Source of the DNA: DAIDJM01 sp964250215
Lineage (GTDB): Bacteria; Pseudomonadota; Alphaproteobacteria; Acetobacterales; Acetobacteraceae
NCBI GenBank assembly: GCA_964250215.1
Contig: CAXUEX010000044.1
Span: forward strand, 1 to 19,196
Direction: 5' to 3'
Length of the DNA: 19,196 nt
Shown here: piece after piece, positions 1 to 6,155 of the stretch
Layout of the letters: every line of letters starts with the position of its first letter
Numbering within the stretch: position 1 is the stretch's first letter
Made by a program: the position numbers and the translations under genes
The notes under the pieces: model-generated
What the model was told of the DNA's origin: nothing
The model's input: the letters and a program-made list of their open reading frames with translations, nothing else
The model's database searches: none

Positions 1-170
1 GCCGGCAGGGCCCGCGAGGGTGCGGGCAGGCGCGCGCGCTTGCCGGCGAGGCCGGTGGGGCCGGGCTGGAACGCCACCTGCACATCCGGCTGGCCGGCAA
101 TGGCCCGCAGCGCGCCGGTGGTGGCGCGCTTGAAGTCCTCGGCCTTCGTGCTGTCCTTGGTCTGGCTCAT
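1..170 (-). CDS. cobT: Cobaltochelatase subunit CobT, N-terminal part only
   Basis: Only the first 56 codons lie in the window; the gene runs off the left edge. CobT is the co-chaperone subunit of the aerobic CobNST complex that inserts cobalt into hydrogenobyrinic acid a,c-diamide during cobalamin synthesis in the cytoplasm. The translated start contains DFKRATTGALRAIAG (residues about 13-27), then a PDVQVAF segment and GKRARLPAPSRALP (about 43-56), which match the conserved CobT N-terminus. The start ATG at 168-170 precedes this block by about 12 residues. cobS, its usual immediate neighbour, is on the same strand but about 1.1 kb upstream, with two opposite-strand genes between, so cobT must probably be transcribed from the 171-260 region. 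The identity rests on the N-terminal motif and the cobS context. Confidence 0.85.
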   Translation of the reverse strand, partial: MSQTKDSTKAEDFKRATTGALRAIAGQPDVQVAFQPGPTGLAGKRARLPAPSRALP

Positions 171-210
171 GCCGCGCCCGCTTGCCGCCCTTTGGCCCGC
201 CGATTGGGGG

Positions 211-239
211 TTGATTCTGGATAAAAACTGGACAATATA
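211..239 (+). promoter_or_regulatory. Candidate sigma-70-like promoter of the RHH / two-TM cassette
   Basis: TTGATT at 211-216 and AATATA at 234-239 are separated by 17 bases, inside an AT-rich pocket that stands out from very GC-rich surroundings. It lies 21 bases before the ATG at 261. The fit to the consensus hexamers is partial. The region is the divergent spacer shared with cobT, so regulation of both genes could meet here. Confidence 0.45.
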
Positions 240-260
240 CGGATAAGTTCAGGATATGGA

Positions 261-500
261 ATGGAAATCGCCATGGCCGAAATGCGCTTTCAGGTGGAAA
301 CCGGGTTCCTCAACAACCTTCAGGACAAGCTCGGCGCCAGCAAGTCCACCGATGTGGCGCGAGATGCGCTGACGCTGCTGAACTGGGCGGTGAAGGAGCG
401 GGCGGCGGGGCGGGAGATCGGCTCGTTCAGCGGCGACGCGATCCACGCCAAGCTGGAGATGGCGGCGCTCAACAACGTGCCGGACGACAGCGCCAAGTAA
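261..500 (+). CDS. Small ribbon-helix-helix-like protein paired with a two-TM protein
   Basis: This 79-residue protein has the size and pattern of an RHH (MetJ/Arc) DNA-binding fold. It shows a short strand-like segment MRFQVETGFLNNL (8-20), a turn GASKST (25-30), and a long helix with DVARDALTLLNWAVKERAAGREI (31-53). Many small RHH proteins share the pattern 'T-x-V-x-R-x-AL ... WAV-x-E ... GR-x-I-x-S'; the tail LEMAALNNV (65-73) also fits that family style. An AGGA at 251-254 six bases before ATG 261 supports this start, although ATG 273 (starting AEMRF) is possible. It is followed 30 bases later by a membrane protein on the same strand, so the two probably form one transcript. The likely role is an autoregulator or antitoxin-like partner, which is inference. 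It lies between cobT and cobS on the opposite strand. Confidence 0.75.
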   Translation: MEIAMAEMRFQVETGFLNNLQDKLGASKSTDVARDALTLLNWAVKERAAGREIGSFSGDAIHAKLEMAALNNVPDDSAK

Positions 501-530
501 AGCGGCGCGCCATCCAACCGGTGCGCTGAC

Positions 531-1289
531 ATGACCGCCGGGCAGAGGCCCGATCCGGCGCCGGTTTCCAACACCGGCGCGCCGCCTGCCAAGCCGCCGG
601 CCGCGCCGGTCAACGCGCCCATGGAAACCGACCGGCCGAAGGCAGCGCCGGTGGGGGATTGGGACACGCGCTCCGCCCACGGGCTGGAACTCACCAAGCT
701 CATCCTGGGCATCCTGGCGGGCTCCGTCATCGCGCTGGTGCTGTATCTCGGCATCATGGATGTGCGGGAATCGGGCCACGTCGCCCGGATGTACGAACAG
801 GTGCTGGCGTTTTCCCAGCCCGCGCCGTTGCGGGAAGCCGATCTGGCGCCGCTGCGCGAATCGCTGGCCGGGATCGGCACGCCGCCGGTCACCGCGCCGG
901 CAGCCGAGACGGTGGCGCGGATCGCGCACACGCTGGATGCGGTGCTGGCGAAACTGCCGATGGGATCCGCGGCTGCCGACGCGCTGGGTGCGTGCCGCGG
1001 CCGCTTCGTGCCGCAGCCCGGCATGCGCCCGCTGCAAATCACCGCGGCCGACATGGAAACCTGCGGCAAGGCGCTGGAACAGGCCGCCAATCCGGGCACG
1101 GCCAGCATGGATATCGATCGGCTCCGCCTGCTGCGGGACTTGATGAAGGACGCCAACGACGGCCACCAGGCGCTGCGGACTTTCTGGATTTCGGCCGCGC
1201 AACTGATTCTGGTGAACGTGCTGCTGCCGCTGCTTACCGCCATGCTCGGCTACATTTTCGGCCGCGCCGCCAGCGGCAAAGGCGGCTGA
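531..1289 (+). CDS. Uncharacterised protein with two transmembrane segments
   Basis: I do not recognise a named family in this 252-residue protein. The first 45 residues are rich in Pro and Ala and look disordered. A hydrophobic helix follows at about 56-76 (TKLILGILAGSVIALVLYLG), then a soluble region of about 145 residues, and a second hydrophobic helix at about 221-244, ending in a short tail with Arg and Lys. Positive charges flanking both helices on the outer ends suggest both termini are cytoplasmic and the middle domain is periplasmic; that domain holds two cysteines (155 and 178) that could pair. The ATG at 531 has no strong Shine-Dalgarno sequence, consistent with translation following the RHH gene upstream. 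Its end abuts the end of cobS with one base between, so the two genes are tightly convergent. The function is unknown; a membrane sensor or effector partnered with the RHH protein is a hypothesis. Confidence 0.8.
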   Translation: MTAGQRPDPAPVSNTGAPPAKPPAAPVNAPMETDRPKAAPVGDWDTRSAHGLELTKLILGILAGSVIALVLYLGIMDVRESGHVARMYEQVLAFSQPAPLREADLAPLRESLAGIGTPPVTAPAAETVARIAHTLDAVLAKLPMGSAAADALGACRGRFVPQPGMRPLQITAADMETCGKALEQAANPGTASMDIDRLRLLRDLMKDANDGHQALRTFWISAAQLILVNVLLPLLTAMLGYIFGRAASGKGG

Positions 1290-1290
1290 G

Positions 1291-2313
1291 CTACAGCACC
1301 TTGCGCACCGCGGCACTCGTCGGCAGCTCCTGGTTGAAACAGCGCTGGTAGTATTCGGCTACCGTGCTCCGCTCCGCCTCGTCGCATTTGTTCAGGAACG
1401 TCAGGCGGAACGCGAACGCCAGATCGCCGAAAATCTGCGCGTTCTCGGCCCAGGTGATCACCGTGCGCGGCGACATCACCGTGGAAAGATCGCCGGCGAT
1501 GAAGCCGGCGCGCGTGAGGTCGGCCAGCGCCACCATGCTTTCGATGCGGCGCTTTTCGGCCGCGTCGTTGGCATCGATGCCCATCTTGGCCATGACGATC
1601 GCGGTTTCCTCGGCGTGCGGCAGATAGTTCAAGGTGGCAACAATGTTCCAGCGGTCCATCTGCCCCTGGTTGATCTGCTGCGTGCCGTGATACAGGCCCG
1701 TGGTGTCGCCCAGGCCCACCGTGTTGGCGGTGGCGAACAGCCGGAAACCCGGATGCGGCCGGATCACGCGGTTCTGGTCGAGCAGCGTGAGGCGGCCTTC
1801 GACTTCGAGCACGCGCTGGATGACGAACATCACGTCGGGGCGGCCGGCATCGTATTCGTCGAACACCAGCGCGCAGGGGTGCTGCAGCGCCCAGGGCAGG
1901 ATGCCTTCGCGAAATTCGGTGATCTGCTTGCCGTCCTGCAGCACGATCGCATCCTTGCCGATCAGGTCGATGCGGCTGATGTGGCTATCGAGGTTGACGC
2001 GGATGCAGGGCCAGTTCAGCCGCGCCGCCACCTGCTCGATATGCGTGCTCTTGCCGGTGCCGTGATAGCCCTGGATCATCACCCGACGGTTGCTGGCGAA
2101 GCCGGCCAGGATCGCCCGCGTCGTATCGCGGTCGAACCGATAAGCCGTGTCCAGCTCCGGCACGTGGTCGCGCGGCTGGGAAAACGCCGGCACGCGCATG
2201 TCGGCGTCGATGCCGAAAACCTCGCGAGCATCGACTTCGGTATCCGGCAGGTCGGCGGTGCTCACCGGCGCGCTTCTGTCGCGCGGATCGGCAAAGGCGG
2301 CGATCTTGTTCAT
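1291..2313 (-). CDS. cobS: Cobaltochelatase AAA+ ATPase subunit CobS
   Basis: CobS is the MoxR-type AAA+ motor that, with CobT, drives cobalt insertion by CobN in aerobic cobalamin synthesis. The 340-residue product has the expected length. It shows the N-terminal block VFGIDADMRVPAFS (32-45), Walker A GYHGTGKST (82-90), Walker B LVFDEYDAG (149-157), a sensor-1 region ATANTVGLGDTTG (194-206) and an arginine-finger-like MDRW (219-222). The start ATG at 2311-2313 is 32 bases downstream of the J-domain gene on the same strand, so the two are probably co-transcribed. Unlike the usual arrangement, cobT does not follow directly; its neighbour downstream is the convergent two-TM gene. The ATPase motifs are all intact. 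Confidence 0.96.
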   Translation of the reverse strand: MNKIAAFADPRDRSAPVSTADLPDTEVDAREVFGIDADMRVPAFSQPRDHVPELDTAYRFDRDTTRAILAGFASNRRVMIQGYHGTGKSTHIEQVAARLNWPCIRVNLDSHISRIDLIGKDAIVLQDGKQITEFREGILPWALQHPCALVFDEYDAGRPDVMFVIQRVLEVEGRLTLLDQNRVIRPHPGFRLFATANTVGLGDTTGLYHGTQQINQGQMDRWNIVATLNYLPHAEETAIVMAKMGIDANDAAEKRRIESMVALADLTRAGFIAGDLSTVMSPRTVITWAENAQIFGDLAFAFRLTFLNKCDEAERSTVAEYYQRCFNQELPTSAAVRKVL

Positions 2314-2345
2314 GCGGCTGAGCCTATCCCTTCAAACCGGCGGCG

Positions 2346-2930
2346 TCAGCCGGCGGGCACCGGCTCGGCCACCAGATGCGAACGCACCGCCGCATAGGCC
2401 AGATTGATCGTTTTTAGCCGTTCCTCGGCGGCGCGATCGCCGCCATTCGCATCCGGATGGTGCCGCTTGGCCAGTTCCTTGTAGCGCGCCTTCACCTGAT
2501 CGATGGAAACCGGCCATAGCAGGCCCAGCGCGGCCAGCGGCTGGCGCAGCTCGGCGGGCGCGTGTTCCGCCCGTGCCGCCTCCCGCCCGGCGATCCCGGC
2601 CGCGCTCAGCACGTCCAGCGGATCGCGGAACAACGCCTCCTCGGCCGCGCCCCTTCCCAGCCGGCCCAGCGGCCAGGTGGGGCGCTGCCAACCGGTATCG
2701 GCGCGCAACTGCGCCTCGATCTGGCCGGGCGACATGCCGCGATAGAAATCCCAGGCCGCATTGTATTCGCGCACATGCTGCAGACAGAACCAGCGATATT
2801 CGCGCAACGAATCGCGCGATTTCGGCGCCCGGTATTCGCCGGCGCGCGCGCAGCCCGGCATTTCGCACACCGCACCCGGCGCCTGCGGATCGGGCGCATA
2901 CGCGGCAACGCGGCTGGTGCGGCGGTTCAT
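2346..2930 (-). CDS. J-domain protein with N-terminal Cys/His motif (cobS neighbour)
   Basis: This 194-residue protein has its J domain at the C-terminus (about 139-185), with the HPD tripeptide at 158-160 in KRHHPDANGG, so it should be able to stimulate an Hsp70 (DnaK) ATPase. The N-terminal part has a C-x4-C (22 and 27) and, after YRAPKSRD, a C-x2-H (49 and 52), which looks like a possible metal site, followed by VREYNAAWDFYRGM. It lacks the Gly/Phe and zinc-finger modules of true DnaJ. This family is commonly found just upstream of cobS and divergent from bolA in alphaproteobacteria, as here. A role in assembling or protecting the cobaltochelatase is suggested only by gene order. Its spurious overlap on the other strand is not coding. 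Confidence 0.92.
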   Translation of the reverse strand: MNRRTSRVAAYAPDPQAPGAVCEMPGCARAGEYRAPKSRDSLREYRWFCLQHVREYNAAWDFYRGMSPGQIEAQLRADTGWQRPTWPLGRLGRGAAEEALFRDPLDVLSAAGIAGREAARAEHAPAELRQPLAALGLLWPVSIDQVKARYKELAKRHHPDANGGDRAAEERLKTINLAYAAVRSHLVAEPVPAG

Positions 2931-2998
2931 GCGGCGTTATGTGCGCAGCCGCTGCGGCGGAGCAAGATGGCGCCGCGAAGCGCAGCTGGAGATTTGCC

Positions 2999-3283
2999 AT
3001 GACGCAACCCCGACGCGCCGCGCGCATGGAGCACATTCTGCGCGCCGGCTTTTCGCCCGTGAGGCTCGAGATCGAAGACCAGAGCGCGCGCCACGCCGGA
3101 CATTCCGGCGCCAGCCCCGAAGGCGAGACGCATTTTCACGTGCGGCTGCAATCCGCGGCCTTCGATGGCCTCAGCCGCGTCGCGCGATCGCGGCTGGTGC
3201 ACAGCGCGCTGGCGCCGGAATTCGCCTCCGGGCTGCACGCCTTAAGTTTGAACCTGATCTCATCGAATGAGACAAAAACCTAA
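2999..3283 (+). CDS. bolA: BolA family protein
   Basis: The 94-residue product matches the BolA fold: a first helix region with MEHILRAGFSPVRLEIEDQS (10-29), the GHSG...GETHFHV segment (34-48), then DGLSRVARSRLVHSAL (56-71) and the C-terminal GLHALSLN (78-85) containing the conserved histidine. BolA proteins pair with monothiol glutaredoxins to carry or sense [2Fe-2S] clusters, and some act in stress responses. The ATG at 2999 is preceded by GGAG at 2988-2991, seven bases away, which decides this start over the longer frame. The gene is divergent from the J-domain gene, a pairing seen in many alphaproteobacteria. The final residues after the core (ISSNETKT) are short and polar. Confidence 0.93.
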   Translation: MTQPRRAARMEHILRAGFSPVRLEIEDQSARHAGHSGASPEGETHFHVRLQSAAFDGLSRVARSRLVHSALAPEFASGLHALSLNLISSNETKT

Positions 3284-3308
3284 AAACCTATCGTTCTTGC
3301 AAAATACG

Positions 3309-3330
3309 GCGGATTCGGCTTCCAATCCGC
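3309..3330. promoter_or_regulatory. Inverted repeat between bolA and the RHH_4 gene
   Basis: GCGGATT at 3309-3315 and AATCCGC at 3324-3330 form a perfect 7-base inverted repeat with an 8-base centre. It lies 26 bases after bolA and just upstream of an RHH regulator. It could be an operator for that regulator or a terminator stem for bolA; there is no T-run after it, which weakens the terminator reading. Confidence 0.4.
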
Positions 3331-3355
3331 TTCCGATGCAAGGGCCGGGGGGCGA

Positions 3356-3658
3356 GTGGTGGGAGTGGGAGAGAGCCGACTAGTCAATCGCAACATCACG
3401 TCGGGCAGCGGGCGCACCAGCATGCGCCTGGAGCCCGAAGTGTGGGATGCGCTGCGCGAAATCTGCCTGCGCGAAGGCATCGAACTGCGCGAGCTGATCC
3501 GCCGTGTGGAAACCGAATACGGCGTGGGTGGCCGCACCAGCGCGGTGCGGGTGCATGTGCTGCAATATTTCCGCGCCGCGGCCAGCGACGATGGCCATCG
3601 CGTGGCCGGTCACGGCCGGCATCCGGAAGCGACCGGGCGGGTTCGGCCGCACGCCTGA
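3356..3658 (+). CDS. Ribbon-helix-helix domain protein (RHH_4 type)
   Basis: The protein of about 100 residues carries the RHH_4 pattern: a strand with RTSMRLEPEVWDALREIC (20-37), a helix with LRELIRRVE (45-53), and a later SAVRVHVLQYFR (62-73) that fits the 'SS-ALRVFVLEYYR' end of the family. Such proteins are small alphaproteobacterial DNA-binding regulators whose targets are mostly unknown. There is no ATG before the RHH strand; GTG codons occur at 3356, 3359 and 3365 after a run of G at about 3345-3352. Spacing favours 3359 or 3365 over 3356. An in-frame ATG at 3422 would cut off the start of the strand and is less likely. The tail past residue 75 is low in structure. The inverted repeat upstream is a possible self-operator. 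Confidence 0.8.
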   Translation: MVGVGESRLVNRNITSGSGRTSMRLEPEVWDALREICLREGIELRELIRRVETEYGVGGRTSAVRVHVLQYFRAAASDDGHRVAGHGRHPEATGRVRPHA

Positions 3659-3671
3659 AACTTAAGCCTTA

Positions 3672-3689
3672 ACCCGGCTGCCGCCGGGT
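3672..3689. terminator. Candidate bidirectional terminator hairpin
   Basis: ACCCGGC (3672-3678), loop TGCC, GCCGGGT (3683-3689) is a perfect 7-bp stem set exactly between the converging ends of the RHH_4 gene (3658) and rpmB (3698). Neither side has a strong T-run, so termination would be weak or factor-assisted. Confidence 0.5.
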
Positions 3690-3697
3690 GGAACGTA

Positions 3698-3997
3698 TCA
3701 GACCGCCGCCTGGCGTTTTGCCGCCGCGCGCGCCACGCGCCGCTTCAGCGCCTGCGCTGCTTCCGGCAAGCGGCGGTTCGGCGTGGAGCTGAGGAACGCA
3801 TCCAGGCCGCCATTGTGCTCGATGGTGCGCAGCGCCCGGGTGCACACGCGCAGCCGCACCGAAGTGCCCAGCGCTTCGGACAGCAGCGAGGTCTCCTGCA
3901 AGTTCGGCAGGAAGCGGCGCCGTGTCTTGTTGTTGGCATGGCTGACGTTGTTGCCCGTCAGCACGGATTTGCCGGTGATCTCGCAGCGGCGGGACAT
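3698..3997 (-). CDS. rpmB: 50S ribosomal protein L28
   Basis: The 99-residue protein starts with SRRCEITGKSVLTGNNVSHA, followed by NNKTRRRFLPNLQ (22-34), the signature of bacterial L28, and continues with the SVRLRVCTRALRTIEHNGGLDAFL block (46-69). L28 is a component of the large ribosomal subunit near the E-site side. The length agrees with alphaproteobacterial L28 proteins. AGGAG lies seven bases before the ATG, supporting the start. It stands alone here: a 63-base gap separates it from the phosphoesterase gene upstream on the same strand. The C-terminal tail is Ala/Arg-rich. Confidence 0.98.
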   Translation of the reverse strand: MSRRCEITGKSVLTGNNVSHANNKTRRRFLPNLQETSLLSEALGTSVRLRVCTRALRTIEHNGGLDAFLSSTPNRRLPEAAQALKRRVARAAAKRQAAV

Positions 3998-4060
3998 GGG
4001 GGCACTCCTGGCGCCAGATTTTTCGCGAGCGCGGCGTGTAGGCGGTGGATGCCGCGCGCG

Positions 4061-4864
4061 TCAAGCCGGCACCAGCCGCCCGCCCTGCCGCACCGGCGAG
4101 ATGCTCCGCGCCAGCCCGGTCGCATCGTCGGTTTCCACGAACACGCCGCAGAGCGTCGGCTCGCCCTCGGCCGGCGCCAGCCGCTCGCCCGGCAGCTTGC
4201 GCCAGAAGCGCGCGGCGGCCACGCCCTTCTCCATGCCGATCACGCTATCGTAGTCGCCGCACATGCCCGCGTCGGTGAGATAGGCGGTGCCGCCGGGCAG
4301 GATCTGCGCATCGGCCGTGGGCACATGGGTGTGGGTGCCGACCACCAGCGAGAGCTTGCCGTCGAAGGAATGCGCGAACCCCATCTTCTCCGAGGTCGCC
4401 TCGCCGTGGAAATCGGCGATCGCGGCCTGCACCGTGCCGCCCAGACGGTGCCGCCCGAGCAGCTCGGCGGTGGCGCGGAACGGGTCGTCGTTCGGCTCCA
4501 TGAACAACCGGCCCATGGCCTGCAGCACCAGCGCGCGCCGGCCATCGGCCAGGGCGATCAGCGTGCTGCCCTGGCCCGGCGTGCCTGGCGGGTAGTTCAG
4601 CGGGCGGATCAGCCGGGGCTCGGTTTCGAGATAGGGGATGATCTCCTTGCGGTCGAACGCGTGGTTGCCGAGCGTGATCGCGTCGGCGCCGGCCGCGAAC
4701 AATGCCGCCGCCATGGCCGGGGCCAGGCCGAAACCGTGGCTCGCGTTCTCGGCATTCACGATCGCCAGATCGGCGTGCAGCCTGGCGCGCAGGCCCGCAA
4801 GCTGCGCCACCACGGCCTCGCGGCCCGCGCGGCCCACCACATCGCCCAGGAACAGAATACGCAA
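4061..4864 (-). CDS. TIGR00282 family metallophosphoesterase (YmdB-like)
   Basis: The 267-residue protein is a calcineurin-like phosphoesterase of the TIGR00282/YmdB group, which binds two metals; the Bacillus subtilis YmdB has phosphodiesterase activity toward cyclic nucleotides. Metal ligands are visible in order: GDVVG with D8, NAEN (37-40), GNHAFD (66-71), DFHGEATSEK (151-160, H153) and GTHTHVPTAD (176-185, H178 and H180), then GDYDSVIGM (203-211). All are intact. It lies 14 bases downstream of the 5-formyl-THF cyclo-ligase on the same strand, an arrangement common in alphaproteobacteria, so the two are probably one transcript. The cellular substrate in this organism is unknown. Confidence 0.93.
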   Translation of the reverse strand: MRILFLGDVVGRAGREAVVAQLAGLRARLHADLAIVNAENASHGFGLAPAMAAALFAAGADAITLGNHAFDRKEIIPYLETEPRLIRPLNYPPGTPGQGSTLIALADGRRALVLQAMGRLFMEPNDDPFRATAELLGRHRLGGTVQAAIADFHGEATSEKMGFAHSFDGKLSLVVGTHTHVPTADAQILPGGTAYLTDAGMCGDYDSVIGMEKGVAAARFWRKLPGERLAPAEGEPTLCGVFVETDDATGLARSISPVRQGGRLVPA

Positions 4865-4878
4865 GCACGCTCCGGAAA

Positions 4879-5445
4879 CTAAAAAACGTCGGCCTCGGTC
4901 ACCACGGCAGCCATCGGCCGGTCATGCGTCTCGCGCGGCAGTCTGTCCACGCGCTGCGCCGCATAGCCGAAACCGATCGCGCGCGCGCCCGGCAGCACCG
5001 CCAGCGTGCGGTCGTAATAGCCGCCGCCGTAGCCCAGCCGGTAGCGTTCGGCATCGAAGGCCAGCAGCGGCACCAGCAGCACATCGGGTGTGGCGATTTC
5101 GGTATCCGGCCGCTGCGTGCCGAAGCGCTCCGGCAACATGGGCGCGCCCGGCCACCAGCGCCGGAAGATCAGCGGCGAGCCGAGCGGTGGCGTCTCCGGC
5201 AGCACGATCGGGTGCCCCCGCCCATGCAGCGCCGTCAGCACCGGCAGCAGATCGACCTCCCCCGGCAACGCCCAAACCCCCGCCACCACGGCCCCGGCCG
5301 AAAATTCCAGCGCCAGTAACCGCGCGCGCACTGCCTCGGCCAAAGCCGGATCGCAAGCGGCGCGGGCGGCGAGACCCCACCGCCGCACCGCCTTCTTCTC
5401 GGAAAACTGAAAACTGGAAACTGCAAACTGGCACGGGGCCGCCAT
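4879..5445 (-). CDS. 5-formyltetrahydrofolate cyclo-ligase
   Basis: This enzyme converts 5-formyltetrahydrofolate to 5,10-methenyltetrahydrofolate with ATP. From the ATG at 5445 the product has 188 residues. Family marks are the N-terminal EKKAVRR (16-22), VVAGVWALPGEVD (53-65), the loop LLVPLLAFDAERYRLGYGGGYYDR (123-146, in two pieces: LLVPLLAFDAERYR and LGYGGGYYDR), and ETHDRP (172-177). The frame opens further upstream to an ATG at 5514, but that extension would lie inside the 6S RNA candidate and resembles no enzyme sequence, so I prefer 5445. Residues 6-15 are encoded by heptamer tandem repeats, which is odd for an N-terminus. The gene follows zapA and the 6S RNA, a widely conserved order, and precedes the phosphoesterase by 14 bases. 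Confidence 0.93.
   Translation of the reverse strand: MAAPCQFAVSSFQFSEKKAVRRWGLAARAACDPALAEAVRARLLALEFSAGAVVAGVWALPGEVDLLPVLTALHGRGHPIVLPETPPLGSPLIFRRWWPGAPMLPERFGTQRPDTEIATPDVLLVPLLAFDAERYRLGYGGGYYDRTLAVLPGARAIGFGYAAQRVDRLPRETHDRPMAAVVTEADVF
5403..5430. repeat. Four tandem heptamers at the start of the cyclo-ligase gene
   Basis: On the plus strand: AAAACTG, AAAACTG, GAAACTG, CAAACTG at 5403-5409, 5410-5416, 5417-5423 and 5424-5430. The period is seven, so gain or loss of one unit would shift the reading frame of the cyclo-ligase if translation begins at 5445. The run is AT-rich compared with its surroundings. Confidence 0.9.
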
Positions 5446-5575
5446 GGCCGTTGGCCTTCGTCCTTCCAGAGCCTGCACGTGCAGGTGGGAGCCAGATACC
5501 GTGACCAGGATCACGACAGCGCCAGCCCCCTGGAGGTCGCTTACGGCCCCGGGGATTTCGCTGCCTGACGCGCCG
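5430..5575 (-). ncRNA. ssrS: 6S RNA (SsrS) candidate between zapA and the cyclo-ligase gene
   Basis: 6S RNA binds sigma-70 RNA polymerase by mimicking an open promoter. Its classical site is between zapA and the 5-formyl-THF cyclo-ligase gene, exactly this spacer. On the minus strand I see matched arms: GGCCGT near 5547-5542 with ACGGCC near 5451-5446, then CCTCCA with TGGAAGG (one bulge), then GGGGGCT with GGCTCCC (two wobbles), an apical CGTGA-TCCTGG-TCACG hairpin, and a small palindromic hairpin CCTGCACGTGCAGG on the 3' side, as expected for the central bubble. GGCTCCCACCTG is typical of alphaproteobacterial 6S RNAs. The ends are approximate because I could not settle the outermost closing stem. 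The ATG of the next gene overlaps its 3' end. Confidence 0.75.
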
Positions 5576-5595
5576 GGCAGCCCCGCCCTGCCGAT

Positions 5596-5907
5596 CTAGG
5601 GCTGCTCGAACCCGGTTGCAATCTCCTCGGCGCGATCGGCCAGGCGGGAGAGGCGGCGGCGCTTCTCGATATCGGGCTTGCCGGCGCGCGACTTCTCCAG
5701 TTCGATCGCCTGGTCGTGCAGCTCGTCGGCCATCAGCAGCGCCGCCAGCACCAGCAGCCGCGCCTCGCCGCTCTGGCCGCCCAGCGCCTTGATGCTGTCG
5801 ATGCGCTTCTCGACCGCTTCCGACATGGCGAGCAGATGCGCTTCCTGCCCGTCCTCGCAGCCCACGGTGTAGGCGTAGCCGTTGATCCGGATCGTCATCT
5901 GCGCCAT
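5596..5907 (-). CDS. zapA: Cell division protein ZapA
   Basis: ZapA crosslinks FtsZ protofilaments at the division ring. The 103-residue product starts AQMTIRINGYAYTVGCEDGQE (typical 'V.I.G..Y.l.c..g.e' head), followed by HLLAMSEAVEKRIDSIK (24-40) and EARLLVLAALLMADELHDQ (48-66), the dimer helix of the family, and a charged C-terminal helix that should form a coiled coil. It lies 13 bases after a small gene upstream and ahead of the 6S RNA candidate; zapA promoters often also drive 6S RNA. An AAGGA nine bases or so before the ATG serves as ribosome binding site. Confidence 0.95.
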   Translation of the reverse strand: MAQMTIRINGYAYTVGCEDGQEAHLLAMSEAVEKRIDSIKALGGQSGEARLLVLAALLMADELHDQAIELEKSRAGKPDIEKRRRLSRLADRAEEIATGFEQP

Positions 5908-5920
5908 CGCTTGGGGTCCT

Positions 5921-6115
5921 TCAGCCTTCCGTGCCGAGCACGCTGCGCAGTTCGGCGATCAGCGCATCGATGCGGTGGGCGAGCGCGGCCCGCATGGGCG
6001 CCGGCACAGGCCCGCCCGGCACCTGCCGCAGCCGCGAGCCGGCGCTGGCAATGCGATCGAGCGCCGCTTCCAGGCGGTGCTCTTCCGGCGCGGCGAAGTC
6101 CTCCGGTTGGGTCAT
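5921..6115 (-). CDS. Small helical protein upstream of zapA
   Basis: This 64-residue product is predicted mainly helical: EEHRLEAALDRIASAGSRLR (11-30), a Pro/Gly break (QVPGGPVPAP), then MRAALAHRIDALIAELRSVL (41-60), which has heptad-like hydrophobic spacing. In alphaproteobacteria a small coiled-coil protein (often labelled DUF4164) commonly precedes zapA, and position and size fit that, though I cannot assign the family from sequence alone. The ATG at 6115 is the most natural start; an in-frame ATG at 6157 would add 14 residues. It is separated by 13 bases from zapA, so co-expression and a link to division are likely but unproven. Confidence 0.75.
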   Translation of the reverse strand: MTQPEDFAAPEEHRLEAALDRIASAGSRLRQVPGGPVPAPMRAALAHRIDALIAELRSVLGTEG

Positions 6116-6155
6116 GCGCTTGCAGAGAAAGCCCCGGCGCTTTCCAAGGTCAAGC

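Noticed and set aside
249..1316. Long minus-strand open frame opposite the RHH and two-TM genes
   Set aside because: It is rich in Arg, His and Gly with no domain features, typical of antisense frames in GC-rich DNA; the plus-strand pair has better protein character.
3815..4882. Plus-strand frame of about 355 codons opposite rpmB and the phosphoesterase
   Set aside because: Antisense shadow of two firmly identified genes, with shadow-type composition.
5446..5514. N-terminal extension of the cyclo-ligase up to 5514
   Set aside because: It lies in the 6S RNA candidate and does not resemble the enzyme family.
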